A DNA stretch of 64,000 nucleotides from Himantopus leucocephalus (Eukaryota; Chordata; Aves; Charadriiformes; Recurvirostridae). Where the stretch lies: positions 2,254,602 through 2,318,601 of the forward strand of contig RSEF01000002.1 in NCBI GenBank assembly GCA_003993805.1. The letters are read 5' to 3'. Positions 25,223-37,200 of this stretch are shown here, one piece after another. The first letter of the stretch is position 1, and every line of letters begins with the position of its first letter. The notes under the pieces are model-generated. The model ran no database searches, had not been told where the DNA came from, and saw only the letters and a list, made by a program, of their open reading frames with translations. The translations under genes and the position numbers were made by a program.

Positions 25223-28200
25223 GTCAGCAGTGCTGTGTTTAATGCTCGATGACTAATTTTCCCCACTTCTTATCTTTTTTCTTACTTGAATTGTAGTAAC
25301 AGTTGGGTTGAAAGGAGGATGTTTAGCTAAGGCAGGATTGGTTTTCATGCACGCACACTCTGAATAGGCCAAGTCCATTCACACGTGTCTGAGAAACGTT
25401 TCCTAGTCTGAAGAAATGCATCTTGTTGAAATCCAGCAGAAAGGATACAGAGACTATCCCTTTGTAATGTTTGGACTTGTGAAATATTGGAATTTCAATT
25501 TTCTATACCTAAAGGGTTCTGTTGTAACATTTTATTGAAGGCTTGTGTTGAAGACAGTTATAAGGTACCAGTTTATAAATTAGCTATTTGCATTTTCAGA
25601 TAGCACTGCTATTAATTTGCTTCCTTTCTGTGAATAACTTTTTAGAACCATCAGTTATTTAGCAAGTGTTCTGAACACCACCTGAGTGTGTTAATCTTCT
25701 TTTAATTGTTCTGTTTTCCGTGTTGATACTCGGATATAGAATCCCTAGAATGGGGTAGAAGTTGACAAGAACCACTCTAGAATCATTTTTTTTTATATAT
25801 ATACTCCAATATCTGTTTTGAACTGCTGCTGAAAAGATTATGATGGTTATTATTAGTTACTGGGGGAGTGCATCTAGAGCAGTGCACACATACAGTTAAT
25901 GTCTTTATGTCCCTGAGTTAGAGTCAGGGGGGATAGTCGGCCTGCTCCTGGATGTTCCAAGCTTAGTGGCTGTATTAGTTGTTGGGTGATGTTCTTCTTG
26001 AGCGATGTGTTCTGCTTCTCAGTCGAGCTGATCCGATAATGGTATCTTGTCTCTTTAGACCAACTCCATCATGCCTGTGGCCATACCCAACCTGTTAGTA
26101 AGGAAAGTTGCAATACAAAATGAGTGCAACTCTTGTGCAAATGAGCAGATAAAGTACTATAAATTTAATGGGACTCCTGATAAATGCTTGCATGGGATTA
26201 ACTTTGCTTCCGTTGTCTTACAAAATCTGTCAAGCTATGCTTACTAGAAAAATAGAAGTGACTGTGCAGAACAAAGCATAAAGAAAACAATAGGAGGCAA
26301 AAAAAAAAGTAACCAACCTCTTTGTTGTCTTTGGGAAGTTTTGTGTAATTATTAATTTATTGCCTTGTTATTTAGCCTTGTAGTTTACTGAGGAATATAT
26401 CCTTATTACAACTTAAAGAGGAGGCCTCAGTTGTGTTCCTTATCAGTTCAAATGCTTGGAGTTCTTTCCTCTGTGTTCAAAAGCTATTTAAAACTTGAGG
26501 CTGTTTTGCTATTACTGCTAGATTTATATTAATTTTTTTTTCCATATTGAGGGTATTGTTGGTTTAATGTGTCTCTCAAGCTCTGCTTTCTTGCTCAAAA
26601 CTAAATAGCTTGTTTTGTTTTAAAAATGTTTTTAATGTGTGGTGCCATGCCTAGTTACTAAATCCAAACAAACTAACCACTTTGATCTGCTAAATGAAGG
26701 ATAAAAGAAGTCACGAGGACTTTTTTGATTTTACAAATCATTTCTGAATGTTACCGGCTTATTAAAAGTGGTCCATTTTCAAGTCTTTTTGGTGTCCCAT
26801 AACAGGTATTTTTCTAATCAACAGTAATTTTTTTTTTACTGTGAAAGAAATACCTCTGAGCTAATTTTTGAACAATTGACAGTAATATAAAAAACCTAAA
26901 AATTTCAAATGAAAGGGGCTGATGTTGCATTATCTTTGAGCAAAAGTGGTATATGTGCGCTTACCACACAAGCAGGTCCCATTAGCTTGATCAAAAGTTT
27001 ATGTAAAAGCACAGCTCGTGTGAAAGCATAAACAGGATGCTTTTATGTGTAGTAAGTGACATACAGATCATTTCACTGCTCAGATAAGCAGAGCCATAAT
27101 TAAGAAGTAATAGTTTGTTTGGGAGAAAAAAATAGGGATGAGCTCAACTGATAATGCAGTTTTAAAACATTGCTGCTGCTCAGAATTATACCAGAGCAAA
27201 AGTATGGTCTTAGCTGGTGCATGTTTTTTCTTTTTTGCAATGTGTTTGTTTTTCTATAATTCTGAACACAAGCAATCTAATAGTAATGTACATATTTTAG
27301 AGAAAACACCTATTTTTCTTAGTTTTAGAAAAGCTTCATACTATGAGGAAGATGTCAGCTAATTATGAAATGTATGAAGTTGTAGACTTACTGACTTAAC
27401 ACATTTCATTTGTAAATAAAAACGTTTAAGCTATGGTGTGCCATCTTAATGAAGTAATATACTCAGGACTGAACTCAGTAGAGCCTTTGAACACCTATAT
27501 AACTGCAAGCACGTGAATAAACCTATTGAAATTGGTTATTCATCTGCTTAAAGTTGTGCATGTGTTCTAACACTTTTGCTGGATTGAGACGTAGAGGGGA
27601 GCGGGAGGGTTCTATTTTCTAACCGTTTATCTTTTTAATAGCGTATGCAAGCAGGTTATGTCTATAGGTTTCTTTTTGTTTTTAAGGAGAACTTGCTGTA
27701 GTTTTCAAAGTACCTTGTATTCTAAAGAAAATTTAGAGCCCTCTTTTAGGCATCCTTGTTCTGCATACAACTTGATTAATATTAATTTTAAATTTTGTAT
27801 TTAATAAAGCATAGACTCAGTTTTGTCTGAAAATGTATTACAATTTATTTCTGCCATTTTTGTGTAAAATTTACAGAAACAGTGTTACATCGTGCGCTCC
27901 AAAGGTAATGTCTCATTCCTCTAAGGCTGTGTCCTTTCCTTTTCTTCTTTCTGTTTTTATCTTTCTTGTTTTTCTGATCATATTGTTATGTGCATTGAAT
28001 CCTTTGTTAGGACTGAGGTTCTTGGGGGGGCGGATGATAACATGCTTTTATCAAAAAGATTCTTTTCTCTTCAGCATTATCGTAAACCAATTTACTTAAA
28101 CACGAGTGAAGAAAGGTATTTGTCCTTTTGTAAATAACTTGGATAATNTGGATGATAACATGCTTTTATCAAAAAGATGCTTTTCTCTTCAGCATTATCG

Positions 28201-31200
28201 TAAACCAATTTACTTAAACATGAGTGAAGAAAGGTATTTGTCCTTTTGTAAATAACTTGGATAATAGTATATATTATAAGATAGATTTTGAAAGTTTTAA
28301 ACTATAAGGGTTCTGTATAGAAATGTTTTAATAAAATACTATTTTGGGGGAGTAACTCATCACGACTAGGTTCCTATAGTGCAAAGGCAGTAAGTAGGCT
28401 TTCTCCTGATGAAGTTTTGAAGCCAAAGCAAACGTTCAAGGGTTGAAAGGCAGAACACAGGCAGAAAACTTTGAAGTGGTCTTTTAAAGTGCACGTTTGC
28501 AGAATAATTGTCATGTCACAACCTTAACATTGAGATGAGAACTTTCAAAAGCACAATGAGGAGTTAGGGTTTCTGCTTCCCGTAGGAAGTTTAAGTCACC
28601 GAACTCCTTGTCATGCATCTGAAAAGTTTTCTTTTTGGATAATGCTTTTCCTTGTGTTTTCACTTCATAAAGAAGTAAAGGAGAAAAATCCTATTCATTT
28701 TATCTGTCAAACTGCCACTGTAATGGAAGAAACCTCTACATGGGTTTTAACGTACCAACTATCCCTTTCTTTCCTCATTGAGGACTAGTCTAAAGCAAGT
28801 ACGTGCTTAGGGAATTTGCTCATTTGGTCTTCAAGTGCTGCTGCAGCATGGCAGGACCACATTGCTACAGCATTCATACCCAGTCTGTTTGAACCTGTTG
28901 CTGTTTCTAGCTAATTCTAAGCACTAGGTCTTGTTTATTATTGGTTTCATTGAAGTAACCCACTTCTGTTTTTTCACTACTTTAAATCAATCAGCTTTAT
29001 AATTAAGCCTGATTAAACTGTTTACTTAACAGCAGGTTGTTAATGCAGTTAACTTTTGGTTAAAGAACTTCAAAACCTATAAGAATTTTTGTTTGTAGCA
29101 ATGTGCTGTATTAGCAAGGGAAAAACAAAGAATACCCCCTACTATTGAGAAATTAAATGTCATCTTCATTGCATTTCTTTCCCTGTGTTAAACGAAAGAA
29201 GTTTTCTGTATTATTTAGTATTACAGAAGTGGAAGGTCTGGTTGGCATCTGGAGCTTAAAAAAATAGAGTGTAAACACTCCTGGTTCTCAGGTCCATCTT
29301 TTGGCGTGCATTCCAGCACTGCAGTGTTTTGTGAGCTAATAGTTCAAAACTCGAGCGAAGATATGTGCTTAAAAAGTAGTATTTTATTAGTGAAAAACTA
29401 ACTTCATTGTACCACATCTATGTTACTGTAAATTTAGAACAAGCATCTGTGATTGATTACTTATTTTGAGAAAGGGGAGTTCATTCGGAGAAGGCTAGAA
29501 AGGCAAAATAGTGCCTGGGGAGGAGAGGAAGAACGTTTTCAAATATTAAAGTAACTTCAAATGCAAATTATCTTGACCTCTATTTTTTTTCTTCCCCAAT
29601 ATATAAGATTAGTGCAAGTTCTGATGTTCCTTACTGAATTTGTCTGCATAGCAAGGTTCCCCGTGCAACATTAGGCAGTTATTACTTGTAGAAGTAATTT
29701 CCTTTCTTTTTTGGAAAAGGATATAGAGAGATACCAGGTCATAGCATTGTCATCAAAAAGGTGAATCTCAACATGTAATTATATACGCACAGCCTTGAAT
29801 ATTCCCATTTGAAGTCAACTCAGAAATTTGGTATAACTCCAAAGGCCTTTTAGGATAGTGTACAGAAGGTAATGCAGTTGCATTTCTCCTTCATGCTAGA
29901 AACAGCTAAATGTGGGAAGCTGAAAAATAGGGAGGAAGTCTGCGTTTATCACAGGAGTCAACTGCAGGGTAGTGTATAATGTCTGCTTGCATTGTGCTGC
30001 TGCTGGTTTTGGGAAGCCTGTGAGCTTCTGAGCTGAAGTGCTCTAGACTTGCTGGTTAAAGATAGGGGTATTGTTTTGTATTCTGAGTCACGAAGCCGAT
30101 CAAGTAAAGGGAGAGTAAAAAAGTAGCGGGGAGGGAAGCAAAGAACCTATCACATATGATAACTCTCTTCTTTTAAATAAACTGACTTAGAAGTGACCTT
30201 ATAATGTAAGAACCTAACAATTTCAGAAACATTTAAATTCCATTAGTTACCTGATATTTGTTGCCAAATTGTATCCTCTCTGTGATTAAAAATGTTAGTG
30301 AGTTATATTTGAATGTGTATTTAAAGACACTTATTTGAAGATCGTTTATTGCATGCATAAAATGATACTTGGTACAACTTTCAAGTATGCACAGTTAGCT
30401 AAACTTCAAACAAATTTCATGTAAAAGTTTAAAAAGGCCCGTGTGTATAATCTGTAAAGATTTTTAATTCCATGTATGTAACTGGATTTTTTCACTATTT
30501 TTTTTGTCTTACCTTCACCTCTTTTTTTTTTCCCTGTGCCATTCTCCTCTTTTACTTCATCTGAATCCCTGATTCTTTTTTTTTTTTTTTTTTCCTTTTT
30601 NTGCCATCTTGCTGTTTGTCAAACAGAACAACAAAACCAGCTCCTCATCTGGATGGGTAAGACTCCTTTATAGTTTCTCCAATGATGGCTAAAATTTGAA
30701 GGTTGTAAATCTTCACATGTTATATTGAAAGTAGAAAACAGTGAGGAAACAAATTCTTAACTCTGTGGAAGATTATACAATAGAACAAGGTGGAAAACAA
30801 AAGTTTCAGCTCTATAAAAATTTCAAGTTGCAACTTATTTCCTAAAGCTGGTCAAAAATTTGGAAGGTCTTAAATCCTAGCATTCATTTCTTTAAAACTG
30901 GTTGCTGCCCTCGGGCCACAAATCAGTGAGCTGAAATGTCAAGTTTAATATATTTGATAATACTCTTTTTTGTGACATGTTTTTATTCCCAAAATATAGT
31001 AGTTCCTGGAAGTATAAGTTATGGGGCAAACGGAAGGAGGACAGATAAGTGTGATACGGTAGAACAAAACTGGTGATTCCGTAATTATAACTGTCCCTGC
31101 AATGCCAGTGGGAACTTGTATGCTGAGATTGTATAGACCTATAAATGCTTCTTCTCTAGGGAAAACTGCATTTGTCATCTTCATTTACAACTCTTGATGT

Positions 31201-34200
31201 CTCTATTGCACGAAATTTCAAAAATAGAAGGACGGATTAGAAATAATGATCTGTTTGCCCTGCCCATGTGGAAGAGAGTAGAGTGACATCAAGTATTTCT
31301 CTCAAATTGAACTGGAGTGGACCTCTGTTTCATATTGAGTGAAATGTTAGCATTGTTGTAAATGTAATAAAACTCTTATTTAAGTTTAATACATTTTAAG
31401 AGCCAGATAATGCCAGTGAAGCTAAATGTTTCTATTTCAGAATGACTTTTAAAATCTGAAATTCATTGGAAAAGAATTACAGCAGTATATAAATGTTTGT
31501 ACTTTCCAAATATTTTATTTCTGCAGTGTACATGTTGTCTTTGGACTGGTTATTTCTGGTTTTGAAGTAATAGAACAAATAGAAAATCTGAAAACTGATA
31601 CTGCAAGTAGGCCCTATGCAGATGTACGAGTTATTGACTGTGGGGTGCTTGTTACAAAATCAGCAAAAGATGGTAAGCATACATATAACTGTAGTTAATT
31701 AAATGTTGACATTGTTTTCGGAGAGTATAAAAATTACACCAACATCTAAAAATCATTATGGTAAATCTCTAGAATCTTAATTAATTCTTACAGACCTTTA
31801 AAACTTATAGCTTGGTGTAGGTGAGGAAGGCACAGCAAAGGAAAAGGTTTTCTGACCTTTGCACCTTGAAAGATGTATGCCTGCCTCTTATTCTCCTTAA
31901 TTATTGTTTGAGGTTAATGTGACATACTCAAAAAGTAATTAGAATTTATTTTTCTAACTTTGAAAGATGGAGACAAAAGCATAAGCTTTTCTTGAAGTTG
32001 AATTTTGTGCAGTTTCCAAAGCTTTATTTTTAAGATCATGTAACGTTAATGTATGTGGTATATGTAGTCAACATAATTTTCGTGAGAATTCATGGGAGAT
32101 AAATGGTCTTAAACATATGTNGAGAGAATGACAAAGTTTTAGAGATAAAAAATATACAACTGAGGCTGTGACAAACTCTTTCTTAAACTTTGTTTTATAA
32201 TCTATGCGTTGCTTTCTGAAGAAACTAATTTTTATTTTATTTACTATAAATGGGCTTTGCTTATGCGTGTATTCTATTCTAACCCAAAGGTGGGAATTCA
32301 GTGTTACAACCTAAAATGCATTTCCAAAGGAGAAAATGAGGGGAACCCTCCTTCTTAAATTTATACTTATTTCTCAGTTTCATTATATCACCTTGGCACA
32401 AGTTAATGTTCAACTTCAGTTATAAAGTTGCTGTGTACAACTTGTTAATGCAAAGCCAAAACATTCTTATGTCATCTTATATGGTGGAGGTTGTGCATGG
32501 GAGTTCTTACAGTTCACTTCACAGCAACTGAAGAAATTTTTTTACAGCTGTCTTTGCTGGACAATATTTGTATCGTTTTGTTGATATGGGTTTAGAGTGG
32601 ACACAATTATGTGACTCTTCATTATTGTACTTTAATGTAATTCATTGTGAAAAAAATTCATAGTTGATCCACAGAGCTCCACCAGAGCAGTGGATGTGTA
32701 TATTTATACATATATGAAACTGTGTATTTTGCTCTGTATATATACACAATAAACATATATGTATACACTGTGAATTTCAAATGTCTGTTTTAAGCTTTGG
32801 AGAAGAAGAAGAAAGTATGTTCTGACTCAGAAGCTTCAGACTCCTCCTCCAGTGCATCAAGCTCTTCAGAAACTTCATCTGATAGTGAAGCTGAAAATGA
32901 AAGAAGCAGAAGAAGAAAGCGTAAAAGAAGAGCTAAAACCAAACAATCGAGAAAACGAAGAAAGGAAGAGAGAAAGAAAGAGGATCCAAGGTGCAAGCGA
33001 ACCTCAAACCAAAGACGGTAACTAGTCTCTTAAACTTAAGAATCTCAGAGAAAACTGAGGAATTCTTACTTTGTTTTTATGAAGCACTCAAGCAATGAAT
33101 GTGAAAATGCTTTTATTTAAGTTTGGATTTTGATGGTTGATTTTTATAAACGAACAACACCAATCAAACAGAAATAAAAAGCTGAGCTTATTGGGTGGCT
33201 GCTTCTATGAAACAGTTTTAGATCTTTGTAGATAGATAGAAGCTAGAGCGACTTTGAAGTAAGTCTCAGCATGTTATTAGGACTGACTATGCCTATGTTG
33301 TAGTGAAACAGGCAAATAAGAGATCTTTTATTTATATTTGCTTATATTTTAAAAATATCACATGAAAAAAGGCAAATTAAAAGCAAAATTAATTGCTGTA
33401 AATTGAGAACTGAACTTTCTTTCCAATAATAGTGCACCACCCTTCCTTTAGCCTAAAATGAGTTGTTAGTGAAACACTTTTTGGTTTTTAAGCCATCCTG
33501 AAGATTGATGCATCACGTGGGCTTGTTTTGGAATTCACTTTGAAATACGTTGTTTATGGATTGACAGTTAATTTTTATTTACCAACTTACTTTTCCCCGT
33601 AGCAGCCTTTCTGACAAGAGTGATATCACAGAAAAAGCAGTTGATGTTAGCACAAAGAGGGACAAACCTGTGGTACGTCCTGAAGAAATTCCCCCAGTGC
33701 CTGAAAACAGATTTTTGCTAAGAAGAGATGTGCCTGTTGTCAGTGTAGAACCTGAACCGTAAGAATCCTTTCTTATTATGTTGACTTGGTGGGAACTATG
33801 CATGAAACTTTCCTGCTAATGCTGTATTATTAGTACTGATAGCAAATGATGCTTGTAGTGTCAGAACTTCTAAATGAGGTAATTTAATTGTCCTTTTTAC
33901 AGTTTTCTTTGTAATATTTTTCGCAACCATGTCAGGGTTTTTCAGCGAAATCTAATGAGTTAGTTGTATTGGTTATGACCATAAACTCAATTACAGATGC
34001 TGCAAAAAAATGAGTGAATAATTCCGGGAGAAATTTTGCAGTGAAAACGACAGTAAATATTTGATCGTAAGGTAGACTTAGTTGGGAGAGGTGATTTTTC
34101 ATCTTTCTTACACTGAAGACGAAACTTTGGTTCAAAATCAGTCAACCAGAATTTTACGACCCATCTGATTTTTGAGAATATGAGAAAATACTCTTCTTTT

Positions 34201-37200
34201 TGATTCAAAGGCAGTCATGAGTTCACAAGCTACTTTCAATTTGTGTTTTGCATCTCTGCTAAATTGCAGTGAGGTTCTTTTTCTGTCAAATTTCTTTGCT
34301 TTTGGACTCAGATGAGCTAATACATTACATTGGCAGGTATCTCTAAAATCAGTTTGTTTTTTTTTAATTTCAGTTTTTCTGAATTTTAATTTCCTGTTTT
34401 TCTTAAAACATTACTCATGTTTCCAAAGCCTTAGTAACTGCTTCTTTTGAGGATATTACACAAACTGTGAAAAGGAGTGCTGAATTACCTTTTGTTGCTT
34501 AGGAAAGAAGCGAGGCTTTAGAATCTGTGGACCATTGTGAATTGCCATTCCCTACGCTAAGGCAGTGTTGTGGAACTGCTGAGACCCTGAAAATCTTCTG
34601 CGCATGTTGTCATTGTCATGATTTGTGCACCAAACACAAGTTAACCTCTTTAGAAAAGCCTCCTTCCACTTTAACAGAGTACTTTGCATGTTCACTGTTA
34701 GCATTTATTTACACGTAGAGAGGTCAGATAAGCTACACGTTTGTTGAAAACAAGTATATGTTGATTTGCCTTTTGTTGGCGTGTGTGTCTTGCTTTATTT
34801 CCTGGAGAATTCACTGAATTCTTAGTTCTGCTATCTCAAAGTAAATGAGTAAGGTGAATATTTTGCATGATTAACTTAAAATTACTTTAAAGTAGTTTTT
34901 TTGGTTCTTTTCCATGTAAGCTTGTATTTTATTAATTTATGTAGGAAGCTTCTTGATTCTACACCAGTTCTGACTGACCAGAAACCATCAGTCTCTAAAT
35001 CTGGACGAAAAATTAAAGGAAGAGGCACAATAGTATGTAACAACTTTTTTAAAATTATTTTTTTTTCTTTCCTCTCATCCGGAGTATCTTCTCTGACCTT
35101 GAGCCTTCAATTTCCTTGGAGGCTTTGTGTGACACTTAACTATTGTTGAGATGTTGTAGATTCTAGCTTAGAAGGTTGAAATATTGTAGTCAGGTAGTTC
35201 ATTTTGTAATGCTTTTGTCCTATCCTCCTTGTTGCTGTCCTTTTACTTAAAGATCGTTTGGGAAAACAAACGCTTACTCCTCGGCTACGAGAAGTCTTCA
35301 AACATAAAAATAAAATTATTTCTTTTTAAAGACTGAAATTGATTTAGCCAGATTCGTCCCACACGAGCCACAAGATCTAAAGTAATAAAAAGTGACAAAA
35401 GCTTTTACTCTTCTCCACTCATTGCATTTCCTTGCTGTCTCCATTAAGCCTTAGGACTGTAACACATAACAGTAAACAAAGCTGTTCTACAGTGTCCTAA
35501 GTATATACAGCCCTTTCTGATGTATATTGTTTGTCCTCCCAAGTTCTGGTATTTGCATCTTCTGATGGTTGTGCATACATCGCTGAGAACAGTTTCGTTG
35601 GCAACTTTGGCAGAATCACTTACATTGTTTGTTCTGCTTTTTGACATTTTAAGTCAAGCTTTTGTTTCCTTTTTTTAGCTACTTAATGTAGTTTGTCAGA
35701 TTTCATCAGCTGTCCTGGCTGATGTCAAGTCTGTGTAATGTCATAAATGACACTGCATGGGCAAGAAGTGACTTCTGTGCAGTGCTGGTAGTGAAGCATT
35801 TTTCCAGATGCAGAGGCCTGGTCCTTTTGGGTTTTTTCCTACCTTCCTCTGAAGACTGACACTGTTTATGCAGGTTTTATTTCTACTTCGAATCTTTGGT
35901 ATCCTGAAGACTTGCTTTTGCCTTAGTTCCACTATACTCAGGCAAAATAACTCTAATAACTCACAATAGAGGGCCCAGAACACTGCACAGCTACGCTGTT
36001 GTTTTTCAGTCAGTTGAAGAGGGAGAGAGTAAGAAAAGCTTTCATCATTGTGCCTGTGATTCTGGTGTATTTCAGATTGTAGTGTACCATGATTGAGCAT
36101 ATTCTTCCCCTTTAGAATGTTTTCCTGGATCAAGTTAGCAGGCGGCATTTGGGTGACCATAAACCAAACTAAGGCTTGGTCCTGCCAAATTTTTTTGGAA
36201 GTGGAAGTCCTCAAAAAAAAAAAAAAAAAAAAAATNNNNNNNNNNNNNNNNNNATATAAAAAAGATCACTATCTGTATAGCTGAAGACACTTTTTCTTAG
36301 AATGATCTTAGCTGAGACTCCTCTGAGCGTGATTTTCTTATGTGATAGCCACTGGATTTGAGAAGTACTTTTCTACTGATCCCCATGATGCAATTATTTT
36401 AATCCATAAAATTAATGGCTTTAATGGCCCAAGCATAGTATTGTACAGTTTGAGCTTCGCCTAAGTACAAACCCTTATTTGTCAGACTTGACATTAAATT
36501 TGATAGCTGTCTTTGCTGTGTCTGACAGCTTTCATTTGTATTTGATACTTGTGATATCCACTAAAAGGAAGCCTTTTAAATGGGATGTTTTGAAATATTT
36601 ACGTAAATAAAGACTTCTGGAAAAAGAGCTTAAAGCTGAGTGGAAGTGGCTTTTGCCTTGGATTTGGGTGTCTGTGTCTTGTTTTTTGTAATTTTGGCAC
36701 CCTCTTGGCAAAATTAAGAATGAAAGTCACTAATATGAGAAATAATTCAGGGCTATCAATTTGTTGGAGAAACACATTTTTCTGCCATCTCTAATGGCAG
36801 TCTGATTAGCAACAGTTTCTATCCAGGGTGAAATTGTTTGATGTTTTTCAAGATACTTGATTGTAGTTTTGAATCCTCTTAGGTTCCGAGGGACTCCTGA
36901 GTCTAATACGAGAGAATTAGGGAGATCCATGAAACCTTCACAACCTGTCATATGCCATTCATCTGTAAAAGCTTTTTTTTCAGTAGTCATTGCTTCAGCT
37001 CAAAGGATAGGGAAGCTTCAAATCTTCATGGCAGGGTATCTTTATTTTTGTTTTAATATAAACAGGATGTCTTAAAGACTTCTGCCTGTAATTAACTGAA
37101 TAAACCAATACATGCATCTTTCTGGTTTTATTCTGGGGGGGCAATATATTTTTTTTCCCCCACATTGCTTGCTTTTGTAAGTGGCTCAAAATAATTGAGT

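Larger units (their letters stand above)
21463..30626 (+). other. NKTR: NKTR longest intron (9.2 kb)
   Basis: A mostly AT-rich intron with single Ns at 22735, 28148 and 30601. It contains a GC-richer block at about 23280-24060, a TG/TA microsatellite, a 116-bp duplication around an N, and a long pyrimidine tract before the 30-nt microexon. No CR1 copy was recognised. Confidence 0.85.

Noticed and set aside
35741..36214. 157-codon minus-strand frame in an NKTR intron
   Set aside because: A few frames of this length are expected by chance in 64 kb on six frames. The translation has no recognisable domain.
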